In this document: piece after piece, positions 23,341-33,524 of the stretch
Numbering within the stretch: position 1 is the first letter of the stretch
Layout of the letters: each line of letters starts with the position of its first letter
Origin: Lewinellaceae bacterium
GTDB lineage: Bacteria; Bacteroidota; Bacteroidia; Chitinophagales; Saprospiraceae
Direction of reading: 5' to 3'
DNA length: 64,000 nt
Assembly: GCA_016710765.1 (NCBI GenBank)
Contig: JADJUJ010000010.1
Location: 193,255 to 257,254, forward strand
Notes under the pieces: model-generated
The model's input: the letters and a program-made list of their open reading frames with translations, nothing else
The model's database searches: none
Told to the model about the DNA's origin: nothing
Program-made: the position numbers and the translations under genes

Positions 23341-24977
23341 ATGAAACAACTCTTTACGCTATTGCTGTTTGTAACTGTATTTGGCCCCAGCTGGATACAA
23401 GCTCAAAATAATTCCAGAATCAATGGAAACCTGCAAACCAATGGCAATTTTTTTATTCAGGATGATAAAATTGGCGCCTCCAACACACCCCAGTACAACT
23501 ACCAGAAGTTTGGGGCGGAAAGCTGGCTCAACCTGAATTACTCCAATTGGGGCTTCGATATGGGGCTTCGCTTCGACCTCTTCAACAACTCCAACCTACT
23601 GAACCCCACCGGCTCCTTTACCGGGGAAGGCATTGGCCGCTGGTATGTGGCCAAAAAGATTGACAAATTCGACGTCGCTGGTGGTTACCTATACGACCAG
23701 ATTGGTTCCGGCATTATTTTCCGCGCTTACGAGGAGCGATCACTGATGATCGACAATGCCCTCTACGGTGTGCGCGCCGGTTACGACATCAACGAGAACT
23801 GGCACATTAAGGCCTTTACCGGCCGGCAAAAACGCCAGTTCGAACGCTATGGCGCCGTCATCCGAGGGGGCGCCATTGAAGGTTTTATCAAGCCCGACTC
23901 CAGTTCAAGCCTTACCCTGGCGCCTGGCGCCGGCATCGTGGCCCGTACATTCGACGATGAAACCATCAACAAGGCCGTAAACGTTATTGCCACTTATAAC
24001 CCCGCCGACAGCACTGGCGTTCAATACAATACCTATGCCTTTACGCTGTATAACACCTTGACGGCAGGGCCATTCTCCTGGTATATTGAAGGCGCCTATA
24101 AGACAAAGGACGTACTGAACAACGAGTTTGCCCAGCGGGCCGACGGCAGTATTGGAAAACTGGTAAACACCGATGGTTATACTGTGTTCAGCAGCCTGAG
24201 TTTCCACGCCAAAGGTTTTGGCTTAACGCTTGAAGCCAAGCAAACGAAAGACTTCCGTTTCCGGACCGACCCATTCTCCGCAGGGGTACAAGGACAAATG
24301 AACTTCCTGCCGCCCATGGCCCGTCAGAACACCTACCGGTTGACGGCGCGCTTTTCACCCAATACCCAGGAACTGGGTGAAAGGGCCTTCCAAATTGATG
24401 CCCGTTACGCCCTGAACAAACACCTTTCGGTCGGATTGAACGTGTCGGATATTCAGCAACTCGACGGAACAGAATTATACCGCGAAATTGCACCGGAATT
24501 CACCTACAAGCACAGCCGAAAATGGCAGGTGCTGGGGGATTGCAGGTGCTCAAATACAACATTTTGGTGTACCAGGGTAAAGGCGATTACGTGGATGCCA
24601 TTACGCCCTACACGGAATTGTTGTACAAGTTTACGCCGCGCCGGTCCATCCGTATCGAAGCATCCTACCTGGAGACAGAGCAGGAATTCGGCTCCTGGGC
24701 ATTTGGTCTGGCGGAAGTCGGGCTGGCCCCTCACTGGCTGATCTACGTATCGGATATGTATAAGATGAAACACGCCGATCCCGAAAAATACCCCGCTGAT
24801 AAAACACGCTACGATGGACTGCACTACCCAACGGTGGGTGTGGTGTACACCCTGAAGGCCACCCGCTTCTCCCTCGCATATGTAAAACAGGTAGAAGGTA
24901 TCAACTGCGCTGGTGGCATCTGCCGTTACGAACCAACCTTCAATGGCGTTCGCCTCCAACTCAACAGCTCGTTCTGA
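23341..24977 (+). CDS. DUF6029 family outer-membrane protein (frame change)
   Basis: I chose ATG 23341, which starts a typical signal peptide (KQLFTLLLFVTVF...WIQAQ), over an in-frame ATG four codons upstream. The mature part begins NNSRINGNLQTNGNFFIQDD and has the DUF6029 pattern: SWLNLNYSNWGFDMGLRFDL, GGYLYDQIGSGIIFRAYEER, IDNALYGVRAGYDI. Alternating aromatic strands throughout suggest an outer-membrane beta-barrel. The frame changes in the G-run at 24534-24538 (one G short), after which the protein continues GGLQVLKYNILVYQGKGDY to the end (~545 aa). The function of DUF6029 proteins is unknown. It is followed 17 bp later by an Omp28-like lipoprotein gene, so the two are probably co-transcribed. 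Confidence 0.8.
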
Positions 24978-24994
24978 TAAAACCCGGTTTTTTT

Positions 24995-25816
24995 ATGAAA
25001 CAATTCGCTTTCCCAGCCCTGGCAATAGCCCTTTTGCTGATTACAGCCTGTAAAGAAACGCCCGTAACCATACCAGCACTCTCCGTAGGCGAACGCAAGG
25101 TATTGGTGGAAGAAATCACCGGCGTAAACTGCCCCAACTGCCCCGATGGCGCCACCGAACTGCAGTCGCTCCAGGGCATTTACGGAGAAAATCTCATCGT
25201 TGTCAGTATCCACGAAGCGCCGGGTGTGTTGAACGACCCCTTACCAAGCAGCCAATACGATTTTCATTTCCAGGAAGCAACGGAGCTCACCAACTATGTG
25301 AGCCTGATTGCACTTGCGCCCTCTGCAGCCATCAACAGGGTAATGCTACCCAACGATCAGATCCTCTACCTCGACCGGACCAACTGGGCTGGTGTAATTC
25401 CGCAACAAATTAACCAGGCACCAAAGGTTGGTGTGTTCATCAACAGCGACTACAGCCCGCTCAACCGCAAACTTGAAATTGAGGTGCGCATTACCCCTGA
25501 GGAATACCTACCCGAAGAACACCGTCTGAGCATATACATCACGCAGGACAGTATCGTGGATGCACAGGCTAAAACGGGTGTTCCCATTGTTTTCGATTAT
25601 CTGCACCGACATGTGCTCCGCCAGATTGTAACACTACCCAGCGGAGATGTTGTTCCAGAACCCTTTAATTCGGGCGATATCATCATTAAACGCTATGAAA
25701 TCACCTTGGATCCGGCATGGGATGAAAACCATTGCAGTATCGTGGCTTTTGTCCACCACGGTGGTGTACCCGACAAAGTGGTGCTGCAGGCCGATGAAAA
25801 GCATATCATAGAATAA
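24995..25816 (+). CDS. Omp28-like outer membrane lipoprotein
   Basis: 273 residues from ATG 24995. The lipobox is LLITAC, so the mature protein is probably lipid-anchored at Cys19. Next comes a thioredoxin-like opening with a CxxC pair, EITGVNCPNCPDGATELQ, as in Omp28-related proteins of Bacteroidota. The C-terminal half (RLSIYITQDSIVDAQ, YDFHFQEA) matches the beta-rich Omp28 region. In this family a redox role is suggested by the CxxC but not proven. It sits 17 bp after the DUF6029 gene, a pairing that suggests joint expression and possibly an envelope complex. Confidence 0.8.
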   Translation: MKQFAFPALAIALLLITACKETPVTIPALSVGERKVLVEEITGVNCPNCPDGATELQSLQGIYGENLIVVSIHEAPGVLNDPLPSSQYDFHFQEATELTNYVSLIALAPSAAINRVMLPNDQILYLDRTNWAGVIPQQINQAPKVGVFINSDYSPLNRKLEIEVRITPEEYLPEEHRLSIYITQDSIVDAQAKTGVPIVFDYLHRHVLRQIVTLPSGDVVPEPFNSGDIIIKRYEITLDPAWDENHCSIVAFVHHGGVPDKVVLQADEKHIIE

Positions 25817-26010
25817 TACATCACGGTTTTATGCTCCGGCCCAGCACCGAATACCATGCTACGAATGCTAATTATTAAAAGCTTTTAGTGCAAGTAATTA
25901 GGGGTATTGCCCCGTTACCCAACTGCTTTTTTACAAAAAATAGCGTAATTTCGCCGCCGAAAACACTGCCCTGTGCCAACCATTTACTAACCAGCCAATT
26001 TCAATTTAAA

Positions 26011-27162
26011 ATGATCAATCTGACGGAAGAACAACAGGCCGTGAAAGAAGCAGCCCGAAGTTTTGCGCAAAACGAACTCAAGCCAGGCGTCATCGAACGC
26101 GATTCAAAAATGCAGTATCCCAAAGAACAGGTACAAAAAATGGCCGAACTGGGATTTCTGGGTATGATGACATCACCAGAATACGGCGGTGGTGGTATGG
26201 ACACGCTTTCGTACGTGCTGGCCATGGAAGAACTCAGCAAGGTAGACAGTTCCTGCTCCGTCATCATGTCGGTCAACAACTCGCTGGTATGTTGGGGCCT
26301 TGAAACCTTTGGCAACGAAGAACAAAAACAAAAATACTTGCCCCGGCTTGCCAGTGGTGAATGGATTGGCTCCTTTTGCCTCTCTGAACCAGAAGCCGGC
26401 TCTGATGCCACCAGCCAGCGCACCACCGCTGTTGACATGGGCGACCATTACATCCTTAACGGCACCAAGAACTGGATCACCAACGGCGGCACCTCACAAC
26501 TGCACCTGGTTATCGCACAAACGCACGCGGAAAAGGGACACCGTGGCATAAACGCCCTGATTGTTGAAACCGACTGGAAAGGTGTTGTGGTAGGCGCCAA
26601 GGAAGACAAACTTGGCATCCGAGCCTCCGACACCCACACTATTATGTACAATGATGTGAAGGTGCCCAAGGAAAATCGCATCGGAGAAGACGGCTTCGGT
26701 TTCAAATTTGCCATGAAAACGCTATCCGGCGGCCGCATAGGCATCGCGGCACAGGCTCTCGGCATCGCTGCCGGGGCCTACGAACTCGCAGTAGCCTATT
26801 CGAAGGAGCGACAGTCGTTTGGAAAACCCATCAGCCAGCACCAAATTATCGCCTTCAAACTGGCAGACATGGCCACCGACATTGAAGCTGCCCGACTGTT
26901 GGTGTATCGCGCCGCCATGATGAAAGACCAGGGACTCGACTACACCCAATCAGCAGCCATGGCCAAACTCTTCGCCTCTGAAGTGGCCATGCGCCATACC
27001 ATTGAGGCAGTCCAAATCCACGGTGGTTACGGATTTGTAAAGGAATACCATGTGGAGCGCCTCATGCGCGATGCCAAGATCACCCAGATCTACGAAGGCA
27101 CCTCGGAAATCCAGCGTATGGTCATTTCCAGAAATGTGCTGAACGGCGACTTATATGTATAG
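26011..27162 (+). CDS. Short-chain acyl-CoA dehydrogenase
   Basis: 383 residues from ATG 26011. An upstream in-frame extension to 25888 is not homologous and was rejected. The protein oxidises short-chain acyl-CoA to the trans-2-enoyl form with FAD, passing electrons to ETF, in beta-oxidation or branched amino acid breakdown. Visible hallmarks are the family signature CLSEPEAGSDATS, a second signature QIHGGYGFVKEYHVERLMRD, and IYEGTSEIQRM with the catalytic base Glu362. Length is usual for butyryl-CoA-type enzymes; exact chain-length preference cannot be read from the sequence. It stands alone, with no ETF genes nearby, and ends in front of an inverted repeat array separating it from a convergent gene. 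Confidence 0.93.
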   Translation: MINLTEEQQAVKEAARSFAQNELKPGVIERDSKMQYPKEQVQKMAELGFLGMMTSPEYGGGGMDTLSYVLAMEELSKVDSSCSVIMSVNNSLVCWGLETFGNEEQKQKYLPRLASGEWIGSFCLSEPEAGSDATSQRTTAVDMGDHYILNGTKNWITNGGTSQLHLVIAQTHAEKGHRGINALIVETDWKGVVVGAKEDKLGIRASDTHTIMYNDVKVPKENRIGEDGFGFKFAMKTLSGGRIGIAAQALGIAAGAYELAVAYSKERQSFGKPISQHQIIAFKLADMATDIEAARLLVYRAAMMKDQGLDYTQSAAMAKLFASEVAMRHTIEAVQIHGGYGFVKEYHVERLMRDAKITQIYEGTSEIQRMVISRNVLNGDLYV

Positions 27163-27174
27163 TCGGCTGTAAGG

Positions 27175-27298
27175 TTGGATTTAGAATAGGATTTAGGGTA
27201 GGGTTTAGGGTTGGATTTAGGGTTGGATTTAGGGTTGGATTTAGGGTGGTGTGTACCGAAGCAAATCCAAATCCTACCCTAAATCCAACCCTAAACCC
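27175..27298. repeat. Inverted array of TTAGGG-containing 12-mers
   Basis: Six 12-bp units occupy 27175-27246. The last three are perfect TTGGATTTAGGG copies; the first three are variants (TTGGATTTAGAA, TAGGATTTAGGG, TAGGGTTTAGGG). After a 16-bp gap the same unit recurs in reverse complement (27263-27299). The segment 27201-27223 pairs perfectly over 23 bp with 27276-27298. It sits between two convergent genes, where a two-way terminator or a dispersed intergenic repeat would be expected. Confidence 0.85.
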
Positions 27299-27320
27299 CA
27301 GAAACCCAACAAACCTGGCC

Positions 27321-30300
27321 CTATTGAAGCAACTTTAAACCGCCCTTTGAATACACTTCCGCGGCGTCGTTGTTGTTCCCAACAATAACCGTTTTTCGTC
27401 CCCCTTGCCCCTTCAGCACAGCAACCGAGCGGGCATTCTGCCTTGCCCACAGCCCGCTACTGGTATTGGGTATCCAGCGGAAGCCACCCTTGCCGTCGCC
27501 CTCCAGAAAGCAGCCCGTACCAGCGTCACAGCGCCCGGTTTCGACCTCCACGGCCCATTTGTTGCCAACAAGGAAAAGGTCGGGCTTGCCATCGTTGTTG
27601 AGGTCGTCAACGGCAATACCCTGCACGGCCGACACCTGCGCCTGCATGGGGAGTACATGGCGTATAAATTTTCCGTTTTTATTTTCCCACCAGGCTGGTT
27701 TCTAAGGTGTACACAAACAACTGTTGTGACTGCTCCATCTGGCCGGGCTCGAACAGGTCGTCCACAATCGCCAGGCCAAATTCTTTGTAGTGAACGTATT
27801 TCTTTTTCAAGCCTGGAATCTGCTTGATCAGTATGTCACGGTGTCGGAATGGGTACAAAAAACCATCTTCGTAATAGGCTAAAATGGGATCGATACTCCC
27901 GTTGCCATCGAAATCTTTGGCGAAACAACGGAAAGGCGCTTGTTCGGAAGCGTATATGGGGGAGTTCAGCCCGAAGTTGCCGCTCACTATATCCTGGTCG
28001 CCATCGCCATCCAGATCGGCTACTGCCAGGCAATTCCAAAAACCATTGGATTTTTCGAATCCGAAATCGGCTGTAACGTTTTTGAATTTCCCTCCCTTAA
28101 ATTTGAACACGCTCAGCGGCATCCACTCCCCACCAACCAGGAGTTCGGCCTGCCCGTCTTTATCCAAATCGGTCCACTTCATATCCGTCACCATACCGCA
28201 GTTCTCAAAATCACCACCTGCCTCGGCAGTAGCATCTGTGAACCGGCCTTTGTCGTTCCGCAATACAACGCTCCGCGGTGAAGTCGGGTATTTCCCCGGA
28301 ACTACCCTACCCCCAATCAGCAGATCGGTGTCGCCGTCGCCGTCAATATCGGCAGCCAATACACGCATGGCACAATCTTTAAATTCAGGAAGCGAACCCT
28401 GGGGCGCACGGTTAAATAAGCCCTGTCCATTGTTCAGGTACAGGCGGCTCTGCCAGGCAGGCGCACCATTGCCCTCTACGCCGCCGCTGACCACAAACAA
28501 ATCCTGGTCACCATCGGCGTCAGCATCAAAAAAAACGGCGCCGTTGTCCTCGTACCGTTGGTCAGCCAAAATATCCGGGGAAGCCATCGATACAAAAGAG
28601 CCATCAGGCAACTGCTGGTACAAACCAGGCGCTGCGTTGAACGCGTTGCCGAGGTATACATCGTCTAACCCATCAGCATTCACATCGCCAACGGCCATCG
28701 CAGGCCCCAGTTCAGAGAGCCGCCAAGGTTGGAGAAATTGCTGATCGAGATCGTCGTAAAGATTTTCAGTATGGGCAAAATTGATCCCGCTGTTGTTGTT
28801 TTTCTGAAATAAGCTAGCAACTGGGGCTGGGCTGGGCTGCGCCGGGCCGGCATCTGATTGTTTGAGTTGCAGCCGTTGATCGGCCTTTACATTGGTCATG
28901 GTTGTGGCCTGACCGTTTGGCCAGCGGACGACTACTTGATCTACCTGGGTGGCTTCCCCCAGCCCAAAATGCACCAAGGGTTCCACGGAAGAAAAAATAC
29001 CGCGGGTAGGATACAATTCCTGGTACTGCTGCTGTCCGCCAGCGCGGATGTGTACGGTTGCGCCAGTGGCGTTGGGATTATTTGCTCCCCCTTGAAGCGA
29101 CAGCTGGAGATAATGCCCGGAGGGCTGGCCGGCACTGAGGTTTTCGTACAGAAAAGGCGGCGCTTCCAGGTTGTTGATGATCCAGTCGAGATCGCCGTCG
29201 GCATCCAGGTCGGCATAGGCGCTTCCGTTCGACCAGGAGGCGGGCATGGTAGCCCATTTTCCCGACATGTCCTCGAAGGTCCAGTCGCCTTTGTTGCGGT
29301 ACAAAAAATTGCGCACCTTGTACACAGGGATATATTGCAGCAATTCCTCTACCGACTGAAAGGGCTGGGTGGTACTGCGTTCAGAAATCTGGGGGTAAGT
29401 ATAGGTTGTGAAGTCAGCATCGGTCACCTCGCGGCGGAAGCCATTGGAAATGCCAATGTCTTTCCACCCATCGTTGTCAATGTCGAAGAGCAAACAGCCC
29501 CAGCTCCAGTCGGTACGGTAAACCCCGGCCATACAGGCAATATCACTAAAGGTACCGTTGCCATTGTTGCGTTGCAAAGTGTTGCGCACCACGGGTTCAA
29601 AGTAGCCGTACTGCAGGATCGTATTGTATCGGCTTTGCGCATTGGTGTTGGTGGTTGTTTTGCGGCGGTAGTGTTTGACGGGAGCCATATCCAATGAAAG
29701 CAGGTCCACCATTCCATCATTGTCGAAATCTGCCAGATCCGTACCCATGGTATGCTGAGCGGAGTGCTCAAAGTAATCGGCCATGTGATTGGTAAAGGTC
29801 CCGTTGCGGTTGTTGATGTACAACAAGTCGGGTTGTACGTAATCGTTTGCGACGTAGACATCCGGGTAGCCATCGTTGTTGAAATCCGATACGCTCACAC
29901 TTTGGCTGTAGCCAAGGTTCCAAATGCCTGCTTTTTTAGAAATGTCGGTAAATTTTCCATGGCCGTCGTTGCGGTACATACGATCGGAATCGAGTTCGTC
30001 ATAGGGTTTGATATCCGGGACAAATTTTCCTGTTTTGGGGTTCTGGTTGGCATTAAGTTGGTTGATATACGACTGCTTTGTGGGCGTATTGAGCAGGTAC
30101 AGGTCGAGGTCGCCATCCCGGTCGAAATCAAAAAAGTTGGCGCCAACGGAAAGGGAGGGATTGTCGAGACCGTACTGGGCGCCCATTTCCTTAAAAGTTC
30201 CGTCCTGCTGGTTGACAAACAACAGATTTCTGCGATCTTCGGGGGCAACGTTGGTTCCTGCCCGGCAAAGGTAAATATCCATCCAGCCGTCGCTGTCGAT

Positions 30301-30732
30301 GTCGACGGCCACCGCGGCTGTTTTAAATCCCGCGGCTGCTTTTACGCCGGCCTTTTCGCTTGCGTTTTCAAACTTCAGTTTGCCTTTGTTCAAATAGAGC
30401 GCATTAGGGCCATTACTGGCTACAAAATACAAATCCGGCAAACCGTCGTTGTTAAAATCAGCTACTGCTACGCCACCGCCGTTGTAAATGTTGGCGTTGG
30501 TGACCAGGTTATTTTGCAGCGACTGTTGGATGGTGTTTTCAAATAAAATACCACTTTCGGTTGCCTTTACCAGTCGAAGCAAGGGCTGGGAAGCTTCCAG
30601 CGTTTGCTCCTCACCCGACACCTCGTCGTGCACTGGCCGCTTTTGAACGCTGTCTTTTTTACAAGCGCTGATGCTTGCCGTTGTTAACGCCAACAGCAAC
30701 AAAGCAGAAAGCAGGTTGGATCTCAATTTCAT
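27321..30732 (-). CDS. FG-GAP/VCBS lipoprotein with ASPIC/UnbV domain
   Basis: Start ATG 30732, preferred over a TTG two codons upstream. A lipoprotein signal (LLLALTTASISAC) is followed by many FG-GAP/VCBS calcium-loop repeats forming a predicted beta-propeller: DFNNDGLPDLYFVAS, DIDSDGWMDIYLC, DFDRDGDLDLYLL, DADADGDQDLFVV. Near residue 560-600 is the ASPIC/UnbV segment (VVRWPNGQATTMTNVKADQRL). The frame changes near 27685-27692, after which the last ~115 residues continue (KNGKFIRHVLP, DLNNDGKPDLFLVGNKW), giving ~1136 aa. Such CRTAC1-like proteins are surface or periplasmic and presumed to bind partners or glycans; the exact role is unknown. It starts 24 bp after the DUF58 gene and is probably translated from the same transcript. 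Confidence 0.85.
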
Positions 30733-30756
30733 GGACAACAGGGTGTAGGAAGACCT

Positions 30757-32079
30757 TTATATCAGGCCCCTGGATTTCAGTTCTAGGTATTTGTTGATGG
30801 TATTTAGGGTGAGGTCCTGGGGCTTAGTGAGAATGGACTGAATACCATACTGCCGGAGCATGTGTACCATCTCTTTCTTTTCTTGCAGAAACTTGCGGGC
30901 CATGGTCTGGCGGTAAATATCTTCTGTGCGTTGCACCGTTTCCGTTGCCAGCCTCCTGATTTCGGTATTTTCAAAAAACACGACCACCAGCAGGTGTGAA
31001 CGGTTGAGCCGCCGGAGGGTAGGAAGGGCACGCTCCAGCGCGTAGCGACTTTCGAAGTTGGTAAACAACAGCAGCAGCGACCGAACGCCAATGAGCCTGC
31101 GCACCGCCTGATACAACAGTTCGTAGTTGGCCTCCAATGGGCGTTCCTTTTCCCGGTAGAGGGCTTCCAGAATACGATTCATTTGACCGGAACCCCTTTC
31201 GGCCTTTATGGTTGCGCCGATTACATCAGAAAATGAAAGCAGGCCCGCCTTGTCCTTTTTCCGAAGGATGATGTTGCTGATCGCCAGGCTGGTATTGATG
31301 GCGTAATCCATCAAACTGAGTCCTTCAAAGGGCATGCGCATCACCCGGCTTTTATCGATCAGGCAGTACACCTGCTGGCTGCGCTCGTCTTCATATTGGT
31401 TGACCATCAGGCTGCCGCGCCGCCCCGAAGCCTTCCAGTTGATGCTCCGGTAATCGTCGCCCTCCACATAATTTTTGATCTGTTCAAACTCGTAACTGTG
31501 GCCGATGCGGCGCATTTTTTTGATGCCGGTTTCGTGCGCAATCTGTTGCATGGCCCGCAATTCGTATTGTTTCATCTGCAGGATGGAGGGGTACACATTG
31601 ACATTGCTGTTTTGTCGAAAAACCAACCTCCGCTCTACCAGTCCGAGTTGGGTGCGGACAAATACATTGATGTTTCCAAAGGAATACACCCCTCGGGTAA
31701 GCGGACGCAATTCGTAACGAATCTGGAAGGATTCATTGGGCGCCAACCTAAGCTGCTGTTCAAAATCGCGGCGCTGAAACTGTACCGGCAGCTCGTCTAC
31801 CACATTTACATGCAGTTGCATGCTGCTCCTGTTTTCCACTTGTATGCTGACCGGATTGGGATCGCTCAGCGAAAACACCTGGCCCAAGCGGCGTTCTGCC
31901 CAAAAGCCGGGTTTTCGGCGAAAAAGCAACAACAGGTCGGCCACTACCACCACCAGAAGTATTCCCAACGCAACAACCGCCACCGGAAACAACCAGGAAA
32001 AGGGGTATGCCAGTGCAAACACCACGATCACCACACCCAGCAGGAGAAAAAACCGATTGTTGAGAAAAAGCGCCCTCAA
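30757..32079 (-). CDS. DUF58 domain membrane protein
   Basis: 440 residues from ATG 32079. Two membrane helices at about residues 8-50 are followed by a beta-rich region and the DUF58 core: GDDYRSINWKASGRRGSLMV at mid-protein, then a von Willebrand A-like fold with a degenerate metal site (VYCLIDKSRVMRM). DUF58 proteins are usually encoded next to MoxR AAA+ ATPases and are thought to act in assembly or activation of envelope complexes. No MoxR gene is nearby here. It lies 23 bp after the amidohydrolase gene and 24 bp before the FG-GAP lipoprotein gene, consistent with one operon. Confidence 0.85.
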   Translation of the reverse strand: MRALFLNNRFFLLLGVVIVVFALAYPFSWLFPVAVVALGILLVVVVADLLLLFRRKPGFWAERRLGQVFSLSDPNPVSIQVENRSSMQLHVNVVDELPVQFQRRDFEQQLRLAPNESFQIRYELRPLTRGVYSFGNINVFVRTQLGLVERRLVFRQNSNVNVYPSILQMKQYELRAMQQIAHETGIKKMRRIGHSYEFEQIKNYVEGDDYRSINWKASGRRGSLMVNQYEDERSQQVYCLIDKSRVMRMPFEGLSLMDYAINTSLAISNIILRKKDKAGLLSFSDVIGATIKAERGSGQMNRILEALYREKERPLEANYELLYQAVRRLIGVRSLLLLFTNFESRYALERALPTLRRLNRSHLLVVVFFENTEIRRLATETVQRTEDIYRQTMARKFLQEKKEMVHMLRQYGIQSILTKPQDLTLNTINKYLELKSRGLI

Positions 32080-32102
32080 ATTCGAAACCTTTAAACGATG
32101 AA

Positions 32103-33395
32103 TTACAATGATTTAACCACTTTGCCCGACTGCATCACCCAGGCAACCTGCCCCATAACCTTAATGTCCTGCAGCGGGTTACCTGGCACGGCAATGATGT
32201 CGGCCGTTTTGCCTGCTTCCAGGGTGCCAATTTCCTGATCCAACCGGAGCAGGGTGGCCGCGTTTATCGTGGCACTGCGCAAAATATCTTCATTTTTCAT
32301 GCCTGCATTAGCCATGTATTGAAATTCGAGGTAGTTTTTGCCATGCGGGAACACACCCGCGTCGGTGCCGAAGGCAATGTTAACGCCTTTTTGATAGGCC
32401 CGGCCCATGGTCTCCTGGATTTTAGGTCCAATTCCCATCGCTTTTACCCGCACCATCTCCGGGAAAAAACCGGCGGCAAATTCTGCACTGTCGCTGACCG
32501 CCCAACCAGCCGTCAAAGTCGGCACGTACCAGGTATGGTGCCGGATCATGGCATCCATGGTTGTATCACTCATAAAGGTGCCGTGCTCGATGCTGACCAC
32601 ACCGGCTTCCACAGCCCGCCGAATCCCTTCGTCGCCGTGAGCATGCGCCGCCACATCCACCCCGAGGTCGCGGGCAGTGCTGACAATCACCTGCAATTCG
32701 TCCTCGCTGTAATGCGGAAGCCGACCGTCGCGGGCCAGGCTCAACACGCCACCGGTAGCACAAACTTTGATGCAATCGGCGCCGCGCTTGACCTGTTCGC
32801 GCACGGCGGCACGACATTCGTCGGGCCCATCGGCAACGCCAAGTTCAGGCCCGGGCGGGTCGAACAAGTGCCAGTGCCCGCCATTGGTGGGGTCGCCGTG
32901 CCCACCGGTGATGCTCAAGGCTTTACCCGCCGAGATGATGCGCGGACCGCTCACCCAACCCCTGCGGATCGCGTTTCGCAGGGTAGTATTCACGCCAGAT
33001 CCTCCCAGATCGCGCACGGTTGTGAAACCGGCCTCCAGGGTTTTTCTGGCAAAACCAATGGACCGAAAAGCAATATCCGATTCGTTCTCGGTGTACTTTT
33101 CACCGTAACTGTTGCGGCTCAATTCAAATTCAAAATGCACATGACAATCAATCAAACCAGGCATTACGGTATAAGCCCTTAAGTCGACGATTGCTGCGCC
33201 AACTGGCGGCTTCAAATAGCCTTTTTCCAGCCGCAAAATCTTATTTCCTTCCACGATCAGCGTAACTTGGTCCATCGGTTTGTCATCAGTAATGGTTAGT
33301 ACACGCCCGCAGTGCAGGTAAGTGGTTTGGGCTTGTGCAAGGTGCAGCACAAAAAGCAAGCAACTCAGCAGGATTGTTTTCCGTGTAAAAGTCAT
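32103..33395 (-). CDS. Secreted metal-dependent amidohydrolase
   Basis: 430 residues from ATG 33395, with a signal peptide ending LAQAQ. It belongs to the amidohydrolase superfamily of the prolidase/imidazolonepropionase-like type. Metal ligands are visible in order: MPGLIDCHVHFEF (HxH), IKVCATGGVLS (the Lys that is carbamylated in this family), VAAHAHGDEG, SIEHGTFM and AFGTDAGVFPHG. Enzymes of this group hydrolyse dipeptides or cyclic amides; the substrate cannot be read from sequence. Export to the periplasm and the neighbouring DUF58 and FG-GAP lipoprotein genes suggest a role in the envelope or in peptide use. A TATCTTTG box lies 33 bp upstream. Confidence 0.88.
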   Translation of the reverse strand: MTFTRKTILLSCLLFVLHLAQAQTTYLHCGRVLTITDDKPMDQVTLIVEGNKILRLEKGYLKPPVGAAIVDLRAYTVMPGLIDCHVHFEFELSRNSYGEKYTENESDIAFRSIGFARKTLEAGFTTVRDLGGSGVNTTLRNAIRRGWVSGPRIISAGKALSITGGHGDPTNGGHWHLFDPPGPELGVADGPDECRAAVREQVKRGADCIKVCATGGVLSLARDGRLPHYSEDELQVIVSTARDLGVDVAAHAHGDEGIRRAVEAGVVSIEHGTFMSDTTMDAMIRHHTWYVPTLTAGWAVSDSAEFAAGFFPEMVRVKAMGIGPKIQETMGRAYQKGVNIAFGTDAGVFPHGKNYLEFQYMANAGMKNEDILRSATINAATLLRLDQEIGTLEAGKTADIIAVPGNPLQDIKVMGQVAWVMQSGKVVKSL

Positions 33396-33427
33396 AAACG
33401 AACAATCTAGAAGGGTAGGATAATCAG

Positions 33428-33435
33428 CAAAGATA
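33428..33435 (-). promoter_or_regulatory. -7 box for the amidohydrolase operon
   Basis: TATCTTTG on the minus strand (plus-strand CAAAGATA), 33 bp before the amidohydrolase ATG. A TTTTG lies 12 bp further upstream, closer than usual for a -33 element, so only the -7 part is well supported. Confidence 0.5.
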
Positions 33436-33481
33436 ACAGACCGTTCACAAAACCCCTACTGCAATCGAGGTTTCTCCTGCG

Positions 33482-33489
33482 TATGTTTG
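33482..33489 (+). promoter_or_regulatory. -7 box for the thioredoxin-like gene
   Basis: TATGTTTG fits TAnnTTTG and predicts transcription from about 33496. This lies downstream of the longest possible start (33483), supporting the choice of ATG 33525 for the gene. Confidence 0.45.
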
Positions 33490-33524
33490 CGGTATGGTTT
33501 ATACGTTCACTCAAGGATCATTCC

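Noticed and set aside
23122..23349. 75-codon minus-strand frame before the DUF6029 gene
   Set aside because: No homology-like pattern; it overlaps the start of a well-supported divergent gene and has low-complexity composition.
25888..26010. N-terminal extension of the acyl-CoA dehydrogenase
   Set aside because: The 41 added codons contain Cys- and Pro-rich sequence unlike the family. Homology begins right at ATG 26011.
27175..27298. Possible CRISPR array or true telomere
   Set aside because: The 12-mers are adjacent without unique spacers, and the array is internal and inverted. This excludes CRISPR and makes a linear-replicon end unlikely.
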